In this document: positions 56,172 to 64,000 of the stretch, in pieces | Position numbering within the stretch: the first letter of the stretch is position 1 | How the letters are laid out: every line of letters begins with the position of its first letter | Source: Streptomyces sp. NBC_00344 | GTDB lineage: Bacteria > Actinomycetota > Actinomycetes > Streptomycetales > Streptomycetaceae | NCBI RefSeq assembly: GCF_036088315.1 | Contig: NZ_CP107996.1 | Span: forward strand, 4,919,501-4,983,500 | Direction of reading: 5' to 3' | Length of the DNA stretch: 64,000 nt | Made by a program: the position numbers and the translations under genes | Notes under the pieces: generated by a model | The model's database searches: none | What the model was told of the DNA's origin: nothing | What the model saw: the letters and a program-made list of their open reading frames with translations, nothing else

Positions 56172-56945
56172 TCACCGGGGTTCCTGGGTCGTCGCTTCCA
56201 GGGCCTGCCGGGTCTCGGGCCCGTAGACACCGGGTGGATCGCTCCGGATGTCCAGCCACGACTGGTACTGGCGCACCGCGTCCTCGACATCGGCGTCGTA
56301 CCTGCCGTCGGGTGCCGCACGGTAGACGTACACCTGGTTCATCCGCTGCTGCAGTTCGACGACACCGGGCCCGCTGTCGCCCAGCTGCAGTACGGCGGCG
56401 GACGGTGCCCGGGTGGCCGGACTGCTGATCTCCGCGGTGGCCCGTGCGGTGGGCGCGGAAGGCGAGGGGGACGCAGCGGCGGTGGGGGAGGCCGAGGCGC
56501 GTGGGGCGGGGGCGGCCGGCGCGGACGGTGTGACGGGCCTCGGGGGCCTGGCGGCCGGTGGAGCCGCGGACGGGGTCGCCGACGCCGCAGACGGGGGCGC
56601 GGCGGGCGGGGGCACCGGATCGTCGGGTGTGCTGCTGGCCGTGTCCGGCAGCGCCTGGTCCCGCACGGTGTCATCGGCGGAGAACAGCCCTCCGGCGAAC
56701 GCCACCGTGCCCAGAGCGGCCACCGCGGCCACTCCGCCCGCGATCACGGTGAACGGTCTTCGCCTCCTGCCCGGCGGCCGCGGCGGATCAGGCGGGCCGG
56801 CCGCCTCCGCCTCCAGCACCGGTGCCGCCGCGATCGGCACGGTCGGGTACGCGGCACCCACGACGTCGTCCGCCGGATCCGGCTCGGGATCGGGCAGCGT
56901 GACGTACGGCCGTATCCGCAGCGGTTCAAAATCCTCATGGCTCAC
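56172..56945 (-). CDS. membrane-anchored peptidoglycan-binding domain protein
   Basis: A 257-residue protein. Residues 1-63 are cytoplasmic and proline-rich, and about 64-86 a single membrane helix ([19 protein letters not shown]). About 95-185 is a long Pro/Ala/Ser linker, as in wall-spanning proteins. About 190-250 is a PG_binding_1 domain: [57 protein letters not shown]. It would tether the membrane to the cell wall. The GTG at 56945 has GGGGGG upstream. It is divergent from the MFS gene at 57002, with only 56 bases between the starts. Confidence 0.9.
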   Translation of the reverse strand: MSHEDFEPLRIRPYVTLPDPEPDPADDVVGAAYPTVPIAAAPVLEAEAAGPPDPPRPPGRRRRPFTVIAGGVAAVAALGTVAFAGGLFSADDTVRDQALPDTASSTPDDPVPPPAAPPSAASATPSAAPPAARPPRPVTPSAPAAPAPRASASPTAAASPSPSAPTARATAEISSPATRAPSAAVLQLGDSGPGVVELQQRMNQVYVYRAAPDGRYDADVEDAVRQYQSWLDIRSDPPGVYGPETRQALEATTQEPR

Positions 56946-57001
56946 TGTGGCCACCCCCCTTGAACTCGCGGCGATTATGCCGCAGCACCAGGATGGAGTG
57001 C

Positions 57002-59344
57002 ATGGCTCAGCAAACCCCGGCACTTCCGGCGGCCCCCGCCGAGTCCGGCGGGCGGCCCCAGCGGAGCGTTCTGGTCGCCATCGGCGCTCTGCTGCTCGGC
57101 ATGCTCATCGCCGCCCTCGACCAGACGATCGTCTCCACCGCACTTCCCACGATCGTCAGCGACCTCGGCGGAATGGAACACCTCTCCTGGGTGGTCACGG
57201 CCTATCTGCTGGCCTCGACGGCCGCCACCCCCCTCTGGGGGAAGCTCGGCGATCAGTACGGCCGCAAGAGGCTCTTCCAGACGGCCGTGGTCATCTTCCT
57301 GATCGGCTCCGCGCTCTGCGGCATCGCGCAGAACATGCCCCAGCTCATCGGGTTCCGTGCGGTGCAGGGGCTCGGCGGCGGTGGTCTGATCGTGCTGTCG
57401 ATGGCCATCGTCGGCGACCTGGTGCCGCCGCGTGAGCGGGGAAAGTACCAGGGGCTCTTCGGAGCGGTCTTCGGCGCGACCAGCGTGCTGGGGCCGCTGC
57501 TCGGCGGGCTGTTCACCGAACATCTCAGCTGGCGCTGGGTGTTCTACATCAACCTCCCCATCGGCGTCGTCGCGCTCGGGGTGATCGCCGCGGTCCTGCA
57601 CATCCCGGTCCGTTCGACCAGGCACACCATCGACTACCTCGGGACCTTCCTGATCGCGTCGGTCGCCACGTGTCTGGTGCTGGTCGCGTCGCTGGGCGGC
57701 ACCACCTGGGCGTGGGTGTCCGCGCCGGTCATCGGGCTGGCTGTTCTCGGGGTGCTGCTGCTCTTCGCCTTTCTCCATGTCGAGCGGCGGGCCGCCGAGC
57801 CGGTGCTTCCCCCGAAACTGTTCCGCATCAGGACGTTCGTGCTGTGTTCGGTGATCAGCTTCATCGTCGGCTTCGCGATGTTCGGCGCGATGACCTACCT
57901 GCCGACCTTCCTCCAGGTCGTCCAGGGCGTGAGCCCCACCCTGTCCGGCGTGCACATGCTGCCGATGGTGTTCGGTCTGCTGCTCTCGTCCACCGCGTCG
58001 GGACAGATCGTCAGCCGCACAGGCCGCTGGAAGGTCTTCCCGGTCGCCGGCACCGGCATCACCGCGGTGGGACTGCTGCTGCTGCACCGGCTGACGGAAC
58101 ACAGCTCCACCTGGTCGATGAGCCTGTGCTTCTTCGTCTTCGGGCTGGGGCTCGGACTGGTGATGCAGGTGCTCGTGCTCGTGGTCCAGAACGCGGTGAG
58201 CTACCGGGATCTGGGCGTCGCCACCTCGGGGGCGACCTTCTTCAGGTCCATCGGTGCCTCGTTCGGTGTCGCGGTGTTCGGCACCATCTTCACCAACCGG
58301 CTCGGCGGCAAACTCGATGACGCGCTCGCCGGGAAGCAGCTGCCGCCCGGCGTGAGCGCCCGGCGCCTGGAGGCCGACCCACGCGCCATCGGTGATCTTG
58401 CGCCCCAGTTGCGTGCACCGGTGCTGCACGCGTACGCCAGCTCCATCACCGATGTCTTCCTCTACGCGGTCCCCGTGGTGCTGCTGGCCTTCGTCATCTC
58501 CTGGTTCCTCAAGGAGGACAAGCTGCGCGCATCGGTGACCACTCCCGAGGTCTCCGAGACCCTGGCGTCCAACCCGGTCGAGCGGTCTTCGTACGACGAG
58601 GTGGTGCGGGCCCTCTCGGTGCTGGGCAGCCGCGAGGGGCGCCACGAGATCTACCAGAAGATCACCGCGAAGGCGGGCTACGACCTGCTCCCCGCGGCCA
58701 GTTGGCTGCTGCTGCGGATCAAACGGCACGGAGTGGTCGAACCGGGCCGGCTCGCCGAGACATCCCCGGTCTCGCTGCGGGCCATCACCGAAGCGGCCCG
58801 GCAGCTCGAGGAGCGGGGCCTGGCCGCGCGCGAAGGTGTCGATCTGACACTCACCGACTCCGGGGTGAACGCGTCGGCGCGGCTCGCCAAGGCGCGCGAG
58901 GACTCCCTCGCCGAGTTGCTGGGCGACTGGTGGGGGCCCGAGCGGCCGACCGATCTGGTCGTACTGGTCGAAGAGCTGAACGCCGAGCTGTGCGGTTCCG
59001 ACGCGGAGCGGCCGCGCGGGGCACGGAGCGAGCAGGCCGGCGCGGCCTGGCCCGCCGCCCCTCTCCCTCCGCCCCGGTCAGAGCTCCAGGGCTTCAGGAC
59101 TCCGGAGACTCGGGGCTTCAGAGCTCCTTGCCGTACCAGATCTCCATGTACGGACCTGTCTTGTACGCGGGAATCTCGCCGTACCCGTGCCGGGTGTACA
59201 GCGCCCGCGCCTCCACCAGATCGAGCCGGGTGTCCAGCACCATGCGCCGGGCACCCAGCTGCCGCGCCGCGTCCTCCAGGGCGCTCAGCAGTGCGCCGCC
59301 CCCGCCGGTGCCCCGGCGGGCCTGACGCACGAAGACCCGGGTGA
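57002..59344 (+). CDS. EmrB/QacA-type MFS drug exporter with C-terminal winged-helix domain and extended tail
   Basis: A 14-helix DHA2 exporter: [26 protein letters not shown], the loop [36 protein letters not shown], and the later helix [22 protein letters not shown] are typical. The transporter ends near residue 505. About 510-670 is a cytoplasmic MarR-like winged-helix extension ([58 protein letters not shown]), known in some actinobacterial exporters. Residues after about 685 are Pro/Arg/Cys-rich and are just the antisense of the GNAT gene, overlapping it by 227 bases. A stop codon seems to have been lost, or a frameshift occurred near 59030-59060. The ATG at 57002 is the usual start. Confidence 0.88.
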   Translation: MAQQTPALPAAPAESGGRPQRSVLVAIGALLLGMLIAALDQTIVSTALPTIVSDLGGMEHLSWVVTAYLLASTAATPLWGKLGDQYGRKRLFQTAVVIFLIGSALCGIAQNMPQLIGFRAVQGLGGGGLIVLSMAIVGDLVPPRERGKYQGLFGAVFGATSVLGPLLGGLFTEHLSWRWVFYINLPIGVVALGVIAAVLHIPVRSTRHTIDYLGTFLIASVATCLVLVASLGGTTWAWVSAPVIGLAVLGVLLLFAFLHVERRAAEPVLPPKLFRIRTFVLCSVISFIVGFAMFGAMTYLPTFLQVVQGVSPTLSGVHMLPMVFGLLLSSTASGQIVSRTGRWKVFPVAGTGITAVGLLLLHRLTEHSSTWSMSLCFFVFGLGLGLVMQVLVLVVQNAVSYRDLGVATSGATFFRSIGASFGVAVFGTIFTNRLGGKLDDALAGKQLPPGVSARRLEADPRAIGDLAPQLRAPVLHAYASSITDVFLYAVPVVLLAFVISWFLKEDKLRASVTTPEVSETLASNPVERSSYDEVVRALSVLGSREGRHEIYQKITAKAGYDLLPAASWLLLRIKRHGVVEPGRLAETSPVSLRAITEAARQLEERGLAAREGVDLTLTDSGVNASARLAKAREDSLAELLGDWWGPERPTDLVVLVEELNAELCGSDAERPRGARSEQAGAAWPAAPLPPPRSELQGFRTPETRGFRAPCRTRSPCTDLSCTRESRRTRAGCTAPAPPPDRAGCPAPCAGHPAAAPRPPGRSAVRRPRRCPGGPDARRPG

Positions 59345-59594
59345 GCTCGGCGGTCGCCGGATCGCGGAGCAGTATCCCGCCGCACGACGCGGCCTCTCCC
59401 CGGTGCCGACCTACGACGAACTCCCCGGTGGGGTGCGCGAGTTGCTCCACCCCGTCGCCGGCGAGTCCCGCGTCGATCTCCTGCGCGGTCGCGGGACGCC
59501 GCCAGTAGCGGCTCGCCACCTCGTCGTAGTAGTCGCGGCGGAGCGCGGTGGCATCGGCGGTGTGGAAAGGCTCAGCGGCCACGATCCAGTTCAC
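59118..59594 (-). CDS. GNAT-family N-acetyltransferase
   Basis: A 158-residue acyltransferase. The acetyl-CoA-binding motif A is in [28 protein letters not shown] (Q/RxxGxG/A), preceded by the beta strand ELTRVFV and followed by [29 protein letters not shown], a complete GNAT C-terminal half. The GTG at 59594 has no clear ribosome site. The gene overlaps the 3' end of the MFS frame on the other strand. Amine substrate unknown; location beside an exporter hints at a detoxification role. Confidence 0.9.
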   Translation of the reverse strand: MNWIVAAEPFHTADATALRRDYYDEVASRYWRRPATAQEIDAGLAGDGVEQLAHPTGEFVVGRHRGEAASCGGILLRDPATAELTRVFVRQARRGTGGGGALLSALEDAARQLGARRMVLDTRLDLVEARALYTRHGYGEIPAYKTGPYMEIWYGKEL

Positions 59595-59724
59595 GCCGGA
59601 CAGTGTGGCCGGGACACCGCTGTTTCGCACGCGAGTTACGGGCAACGCGGAGAGTGCACGAACCACAACACGGTCGAGAACGCGCGACCGGGTCCGAGAA
59701 CGTCCGAGAACAGGGAAGGCACTC

Positions 59725-60357
59725 ATGTCCACAGTCGTGATCGTCGTCATGATCGCGGTGTTCCTCGTCGTGGTCGCCGCCGTCCTGGCCATCGGGCCCG
59801 GCAAGGGTGCCGGGCGCGGTGGCCTGAAGCGCCGCTTCGGCCCCGAGTACGACCGGGTCGTCGCCCGGCACAACGGTGACACCAAGGCGGCCGAGGCCGA
59901 GCTGGGTGAACGGGTGAAGCGGCACGGCTCGCTGGAGAAGCGCCCGCTCTCCGTGGAGGCGCGCGAGCGCTATGTCGCCCGCTGGGCCGGGCTCCAGGAA
60001 CAGTTCGTCGACTCGCCGCAGCAGGCGGTCGCCGAGGCCGAACAACTGCTGGGCGCGCTCGCCCGCGAGCGGGGATTTCCGGCAGCCGAAGACTACGAGG
60101 AGCAGGTATCCGCGCTCTCCGTGCACCACGCCGCTCACGTCAACGGCTACCGGGCGCTGCACGGTTCGGTGAAGGGTGAGGGCGGTACGGAGGAGCTGCG
60201 GACCGCGATGCTCGAGGCCCGGGGACTCTTCGGGGAACTAGTGTCCACGAAGTCACACGATCCGGAGCGGGCGCGGACCGGCGAAGAGAAGGCCGGGGAG
60301 CGGGGCCGCTCGAAGGTGCTGCCGGTGCGGCGGCACGTGAAGGGAAGTGGTGTGTGA
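59725..60357 (+). CDS. membrane-anchored protein, first of a coupled pair
   Basis: A 210-residue protein with a single N-terminal membrane helix (VVIVVMIAVFLVVVAAVLAIG) followed by a basic, helical cytoplasmic part: RRFGPEYDRVVARHNGDTKAAEAELGERVKRHGSLEKRPLS, then LQEQFVDSPQQAVAEAEQLLGALARERGFP and EEQVSALSVHHAAHVNGYRALHG. I do not recognise the family by name; the pattern is common in Streptomyces. The ATG at 59725 has AGGGAAGG. It ends on TGATG shared with the next gene, so they are coupled. Confidence 0.85.
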   Translation: MSTVVIVVMIAVFLVVVAAVLAIGPGKGAGRGGLKRRFGPEYDRVVARHNGDTKAAEAELGERVKRHGSLEKRPLSVEARERYVARWAGLQEQFVDSPQQAVAEAEQLLGALARERGFPAAEDYEEQVSALSVHHAAHVNGYRALHGSVKGEGGTEELRTAMLEARGLFGELVSTKSHDPERARTGEEKAGERGRSKVLPVRRHVKGSGV

Positions 60358-60992
60358 TGGCGTACGAACCCGGACAGCCGGAGCGGGACGCGGCGGTGGA
60401 GCGCCAGGAGACGGAGCAGCCGCGGCGGGAGGGGCTCACCGGGCACCCGGCCCGTGCTGAGCGGCCCGCGCGCGGCGGGAGCGCCGGCCGTGCGGACCGC
60501 AGGGAACCGGCGCCGACGGAGCGGATCCCGAAGCTGCGTGGACCGGCGGGCGGGCCCGTGAAGCAGCAGGACCCGGCGGACGGGACCGTGCGGGACCTGG
60601 ATCCGGCGGACACGTCGGTGAGACCGCAGGACCCGGCCGGGCACGAGCGGCAGGACCCGGCCGGGCACGAGCGTCGGGACCCGGCAGGGCACGTCGCGGA
60701 GCGGGACCCGGCGGACGGCGGCCGGCTCATACCGTCCGCCGAACGCGACAAGCTGGGTCTGCGGCTCCAGCAGGCCGTCAACGGGTTCGTCGACGCTCCC
60801 CGGAGCGCGGTCGAGCAGGCCGACCGGATCTTCGAGGAGACGGCGGCCCGGGTGACCGAAACCCTCAACGAGCGGGGCGGCAGCCTCCGTACGGCCTGGA
60901 ACCACGGCAGCGACCAGGAGTCGGCGACGGAGGAACTGCGTCTCGCGCTCCGTACCTACCGTGAGGTGACGGAGCGATTGCTGAAACTGTGA
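60357..60992 (+). CDS. second protein of the coupled pair, with degenerate repeats
   Basis: A 211-residue hydrophilic protein without membrane segment. The first 120 residues are disordered and contain five loose copies of a D-P-A-(G/D) unit (QDPADG, LDPADT, QDPAGHERQDPAGHERRDPAGH). The C-terminal 90 residues (LQQAVNGFVDAPRSAVEQADRIFEETAARVTETLNERGG, then ATEELRLALRTYREVTERLLKL) resemble the same kind of helical module as the upstream protein (FVDSPQQAVAEAEQLL). The ATG at 60357 overlaps the previous stop. Possibly partner proteins; function unknown. Confidence 0.85.
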   Translation: MAYEPGQPERDAAVERQETEQPRREGLTGHPARAERPARGGSAGRADRREPAPTERIPKLRGPAGGPVKQQDPADGTVRDLDPADTSVRPQDPAGHERQDPAGHERRDPAGHVAERDPADGGRLIPSAERDKLGLRLQQAVNGFVDAPRSAVEQADRIFEETAARVTETLNERGGSLRTAWNHGSDQESATEELRLALRTYREVTERLLKL

Positions 60993-61322
60993 TCAGCCGT
61001 TCTTCGGGGCCGTCTGCTGGACGACCTCGAAGGACCACAGGGTGGAGCCGGAGGCGGCGGGCCGGGGACGGTCCCCGCCTTCGGCGCCGCCGCCTCCGTG
61101 TGCACCGCGCATGGACGTGGCCATCCACTTCTCGAAGTCCGCCTCGGACGCCCAGCGGGTGTAGACCAGATACTGGTCGGTGCCCTCCACCGGGCGCAGC
61201 AGCTCGAACCACTCGAAGCCGTCGGAGCTCTCCACCGACCCGGCGCGGGCGGCGAACCGCTTTTCCAGGACCTCCCGCTGTTCGGCGGGCACGGTCAGAA
61301 CGTTGATCTTCACGATGCTCAT
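60993..61322 (-). CDS. antibiotic biosynthesis monooxygenase (ABM)-like protein
   Basis: A 109-residue ferredoxin-like alpha/beta-barrel of the ABM family: VKINVLTVPAEQREVLEKRFAAR, then GFEWFELLRPVEGTDQYLVYTRWASEADFEKW. A glycine-rich loop near HGGGGAEGGDRPRP precedes the last strand STLWSFEVV. Such proteins act as heme-degrading or quinone-forming monooxygenases, or are just small dimers; this one cannot be specified. The ATG at 61322 is chosen; an upstream ATG at 61331 would add three residues. It is convergent with the pair of genes on its left, with its stop codon adjoining theirs. Confidence 0.88.
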   Translation of the reverse strand: MSIVKINVLTVPAEQREVLEKRFAARAGSVESSDGFEWFELLRPVEGTDQYLVYTRWASEADFEKWMATSMRGAHGGGGAEGGDRPRPAASGSTLWSFEVVQQTAPKNG

Positions 61323-61421
61323 ACCGGCCATACTGCCGTACCGCCACCATGAGGTATCCGCGGTACCGCCGCCGTGCCGTACCGGCCGTCCCGCTGTGCC
61401 GCCGCCGTGCGCACCGGCCGG

Positions 61422-62090
61422 TCAGCCCAGGACGTGCGCGATGACAAAGCCGTCGTATCCCTTGCTGCCGACCGTCTGGAGTGCGGTCGCGCTCAGTTGG
61501 GGCCTCTCGGCGATCAGTTCGAAGAGCGCGCGGGTGCCCTGAACCCGGGGGTCCTGGCTGTCCGGATCGACGACCTCCCCGTTGCGCACCACGTTGTCGA
61601 CGATGATCACGCTGCCCGGACGGGTGAGCTTCAGGGCCCACTCGAGGTAGTGCGGGTTGTTCGGCTTGTCGGCATCGATGAAGACCAGGTCGAAGGGGCC
61701 GACCCGCTCCGCTTCGAGCAGCGGCAGGGTGTCCAGGGCGGCGCCGGTCCGCACTTCGGCGATCTTGTCGAGACCTGCCCGGGCGAGATTTGCGCGGGCC
61801 ACGTCCGCCGCTTGCGGGTCCGCCTCGAGGGAGACGAGCCGGCCGTCGGCGGGCAGCGCCCGGGCCAGCCAGATGGTGCTGTAGCCGCCCAGCGTGCCGA
61901 ACTCCAGGACACTGCGCGCGCCCTGGATCCGGGCCAGCAGATGCAGCAGTTTGCCCTGGTTGGGGGCGACGTTGATCGGGCTCAGCCCCGCCGCGTCGCT
62001 GGCCGCCAGCGCCGCGTCCAGTGCGCCGTCCGACGGAACCAGATGATCGGTGAAGTAGCGGTCGACCTCGGTCCACTGTTCCTGTGACAT
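61422..62090 (-). CDS. class I SAM-dependent O-methyltransferase
   Basis: A 222-residue O-methyltransferase of the catechol/caffeoyl-CoA type: PNQGKLLHLLARIQGARSVLEFGTLGGYSTIWLARAL (substrate helix and motif I), VSLEADPQAADVARANL, the catalytic and metal-binding DLVFIDADKPNN and IIVDNVVRNGEV, and the usual C-terminal helix. Metal (Mg) residues Asp in FIDADK and VDNV are present. Length is the family's normal one. It would methylate a hydroxyl on a small molecule. The ATG at 62090 is followed by MSQEQWTEVDRYF, a standard beginning. Confidence 0.93.
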   Translation of the reverse strand: MSQEQWTEVDRYFTDHLVPSDGALDAALAASDAAGLSPINVAPNQGKLLHLLARIQGARSVLEFGTLGGYSTIWLARALPADGRLVSLEADPQAADVARANLARAGLDKIAEVRTGAALDTLPLLEAERVGPFDLVFIDADKPNNPHYLEWALKLTRPGSVIIVDNVVRNGEVVDPDSQDPRVQGTRALFELIAERPQLSATALQTVGSKGYDGFVIAHVLG

Positions 62091-62185
62091 GCGATTCCTC
62101 TCACCGGTACGTGCGGCGCTGTGGGTGGTGCGCGGTAAGTTCCTCTTGGGAACTTACTCGCATCCACGCCGCTGTGAAAGCTGGT

Positions 62186-63292
62186 TCAGGAGATCGGTGG
62201 CGGTGCGTGCACCGGCGGCGGAGGTACCACCGGGCGCCGGCGCCCGGCGCGCACCAGCCGGAGTGCGCCGGCCGCGAGGGTCAGCAGGGCTACGGCCGCC
62301 GTCAGCAGCCAGGCCGGTATGCCGCCCGCCGTGAGCAGGCGGTCCCGGTAGACCACCCGTTGGAACGGTGTGTCGGAAGCGGTCCGTGCCATCCGGTGGT
62401 CCCCGTCGATCCGCGACGGCACGGGGAAGCTCTGCTCAACGGCGGTCAGATACCGCTGCCCGTCCGCGAAACGCCCCAACTCACCGGTGGCTGCCACCTT
62501 TCCGGCGTACGTCACCACGGGCGGCAGGCCACCGATCGCGCCGGTTGGCTCCATCCGGTGGGCTGCCAGTACATAGAGCCCGAGCGACTGCGGGGTCTTC
62601 GCCCGCCGCGACAGCCGCATCGGGTACACCAGCCGGTCGCTCGCGAACGTCAGCCGGAGTGGGTCCAGCGTGCCGGCCAGGGGCTTGCCGGTGCTCTCCG
62701 GGGCCAGCCGTATCGCGACGTACTCCCACTTCCGGTCGACATACGGCTGCAGGTCGCCCGACAGACCTTCGGGCAGATGGAAGCCGTTACGTCCGAGCCA
62801 GCCGCCCAGCGCCTTCGGGTCGGTGGCGGTCAGTTCGGCGACATCGAACGGCCCGAGGCGTTCACGGCCGACGACACCGACCGGACGTGCGCCCGCCGCC
62901 GGGGGAGCGGCAGCCGAGTCGCCCGGGTCCGCGTGCCCGCCGAAGGGCCAGTCACCGCTGTGCGGCCAGAAGTGATCGCGGGTCCGGTGCACAGGCGCGG
63001 TGACCGACTCGAGTGCGTCGAAGAGCGTGCTGTCCCCCAGCGCGACCGAAGCCCGGTGCGGCACCGGCATGATCCAGGCCGCCTGTTCTGCGTCCCCGTC
63101 GACGGTCAGGCTCATGACGATCTGTTCACTGCGGCCGTCCCAGCGCACCGCCGAGGTCTCCCGGTCGACATTGAGCCGCGATGACGGGTCGTGCACCAGA
63201 GCGCCGCAGCCGCAGGCGTACGCCGGTGCCATCAGTGAACCCAACTGGACCACCAAGAACGTGAGTACCACCAGCAACGTTCTGTTCCGCAT
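62186..63292 (-). CDS. DUF2330 membrane-anchored exported protein
   Basis: A 368-residue protein with an N-terminal signal (LLVVLTFLVVQLGSLMAPAYACGCGAL, with a C-G-C motif right after), the DUF2330 body (DRETSAVRWDGRSEQIVMSLTVDGDAEQAAWIMPVPHRASVALG) and a C-terminal membrane helix (GIPAWLLTAAVALLTLAAGAL) ending in a proline-rich basic tail. The body lies outside the cytoplasm. The family has no known activity. It sits divergent from the GT87 gene at the window edge, 218 bases apart. Confidence 0.9.
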   Translation of the reverse strand: MRNRTLLVVLTFLVVQLGSLMAPAYACGCGALVHDPSSRLNVDRETSAVRWDGRSEQIVMSLTVDGDAEQAAWIMPVPHRASVALGDSTLFDALESVTAPVHRTRDHFWPHSGDWPFGGHADPGDSAAAPPAAGARPVGVVGRERLGPFDVAELTATDPKALGGWLGRNGFHLPEGLSGDLQPYVDRKWEYVAIRLAPESTGKPLAGTLDPLRLTFASDRLVYPMRLSRRAKTPQSLGLYVLAAHRMEPTGAIGGLPPVVTYAGKVAATGELGRFADGQRYLTAVEQSFPVPSRIDGDHRMARTASDTPFQRVVYRDRLLTAGGIPAWLLTAAVALLTLAAGALRLVRAGRRRPVVPPPPVHAPPPIS

Positions 63293-63510
63293 CCCCCGTA
63301 CCTCCCGCCGTCCGACACGAGCACAGACGGAGTGCGGCCGGGGCCGGTTCCCCCCGCGGCGGGCCGGCGGACGTCAACGGACAGCGGTTGACCGGCCGAT
63401 AGCTGCGGGACAGTGCTTGAATGGCGGGAAACGTACCGGTTGCGTCGGATGAACCGTGGGTTGTGTGCATACGCCCCCGGAACAGTGCGAGGCTCCGGTC
63501 GGAGGGGCCG

Positions 63511-64000
63511 GTGTGGAAAAGGGTGGAGGTCCGGCAGGGCGTGGCGAATGACGGGCACAGCGGAGTGCGTAATGCCGTCGGCGACGGGGCGGGATCCGAG
63601 CGGGCGCGCGCGGTGCTGTGGCTGGTCGTCACCGCACTGGCCGTTCGTCAGGTGGCAGCGGTGCTGCGGTTGCCACCCAGCCGGCGGCTGACCGATCTGG
63701 AGACCTGGACCGGTGCCGACGGGGTTCTGCACCTCGGGGATCCGCTCTACGCCACAGGCATGTTCACCGACACCCCGTTCGCCGGACTCGTGCTGAAACC
63801 GCTCACCCGCTCCGCCGAGGCGAGCCTCGGAGTCGCCTGGACCTTCGGCACCCTGCTGCTCGTCGTCGCTCTCGGGACGGTCGTGGCGCGGGCGCTGCCG
63901 GGGCCGCTGTCCCGGCGTACGCGCCAGCTGGGCGCTCCCTGCGCGATCAGCCTGCTGATGCTGTCGCTGCCGGTCCGCAACACACTTCACCTCGGCCAGA
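63511..64000 (+). CDS. GT87 family mannosyltransferase-like membrane protein, cut off at the window end
   Basis: The frame from GTG 63511 is open to the window edge and encodes a multi-helix membrane protein: WLVVTALAVRQVAAVLRL, then the catalytic-loop region LTDLETWTGADGVLHLGDPLYATGMFTDTPFAGLVLKPLT, then SLGVAWTFGTLLLVVALGTVVA, and the start of a helix ending RNTLHLGQ, a hallmark of GT87 (alpha-mannosyltransferases using a lipid-linked mannose). GTG at 63511, 63523 or 63541 are all possible starts (GGAGGGG precedes the first). Only the first 163 codons are here. Confidence 0.8.
   Translation, partial: MWKRVEVRQGVANDGHSGVRNAVGDGAGSERARAVLWLVVTALAVRQVAAVLRLPPSRRLTDLETWTGADGVLHLGDPLYATGMFTDTPFAGLVLKPLTRSAEASLGVAWTFGTLLLVVALGTVVARALPGPLSRRTRQLGAPCAISLLMLSLPVRNTLHLGQ

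Noticed and set aside
54663..56963. Long plus-strand frame (766 codons)
   Set aside because: It covers the GDT1 gene in another frame and the antisense of the HAD and peptidoglycan-binding genes. Arg/Gly-rich composition, no ribosome site.

Overview
The window reads as Streptomyces chromosome. It is very GC-rich, uses many GTG starts, has tail-to-head ATGA/GTGA gene overlaps, long GC hairpin terminators without U-tracts, and Streptomyces-type families throughout (DUF3052, a TerD cluster, DUF4097 lipoprotein, ECF41 sigma factor, GH64 glucanase, an integrated conjugative element of the AICE type).

Region 1 (1-10.5 kb) is a tellurium/stress (Ter) block. It holds DUF3052, an AhpE-type peroxiredoxin, two TerD paralogues, a DUF475/TerC-like membrane protein and two divergent TerD-domain proteins. 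A translationally coupled biosynthetic module follows: a citrate-lyase-like enzyme, an 811-residue fusion of two phosphoribosyltransferase-like halves with TRSP and PELOTA-type parts, and a HAD phosphatase. Region 2 (10.5-14.6 kb) is a D-galactonate operon on the minus strand (FCD/GntR regulator, DgoD dehydratase, KDPG-type aldolase, PfkB kinase) with an AT-rich palindrome upstream. A coiled-coil protein and a DUF4097 lipoprotein follow.

Region 3 (17.2-31.5 kb) is a 12.7-kb integrative conjugative element in the 3' end of a tRNA-Val(UAC) gene. It carries a PIN-domain cargo gene, integrase and excisionase, a cluster of GTAGCG iterons, a DUF3631 ATPase, a primase-polymerase, a TraB/FtsK translocase, spread proteins, a C5 DNA methyltransferase, a GntR repressor and a cargo methyltransferase. 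Three near-identical operator elements link the repressor to the transfer operon and to the cargo gene. A third copy of the attachment core at 31.5 kb delimits a second, integrase-less island of 1.6 kb, so this locus has been hit at least twice.

Region 4 (31.5-38.4 kb) is gene-poor accessory DNA ending in the most interesting locus: a Ro60/TROVE protein preceded by two tandem structured RNAs. Both share one lower-stem sequence and carry tRNA-mimicking modules (T-arm, D-arm, capped acceptor stem), as expected for bacterial Y RNAs.

Region 5 (38.4-64 kb) is ordinary chromosome: hydrolases with a GlxA-type regulator, a TetR/glycoside hydrolase pair with a perfect operator, a CASTOR/POLLUX-like channel, GH64 glucanase, DUF1254, an ECF41 sigma factor, PhoD phosphatase, a secreted HNH nuclease, and FetB followed by a manganese (yybP-ykoY) riboswitch and a GDT1-type manganese exporter. 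An MFS transporter carries a C-terminal winged-helix extension. A GT87 gene is cut off by the window end.
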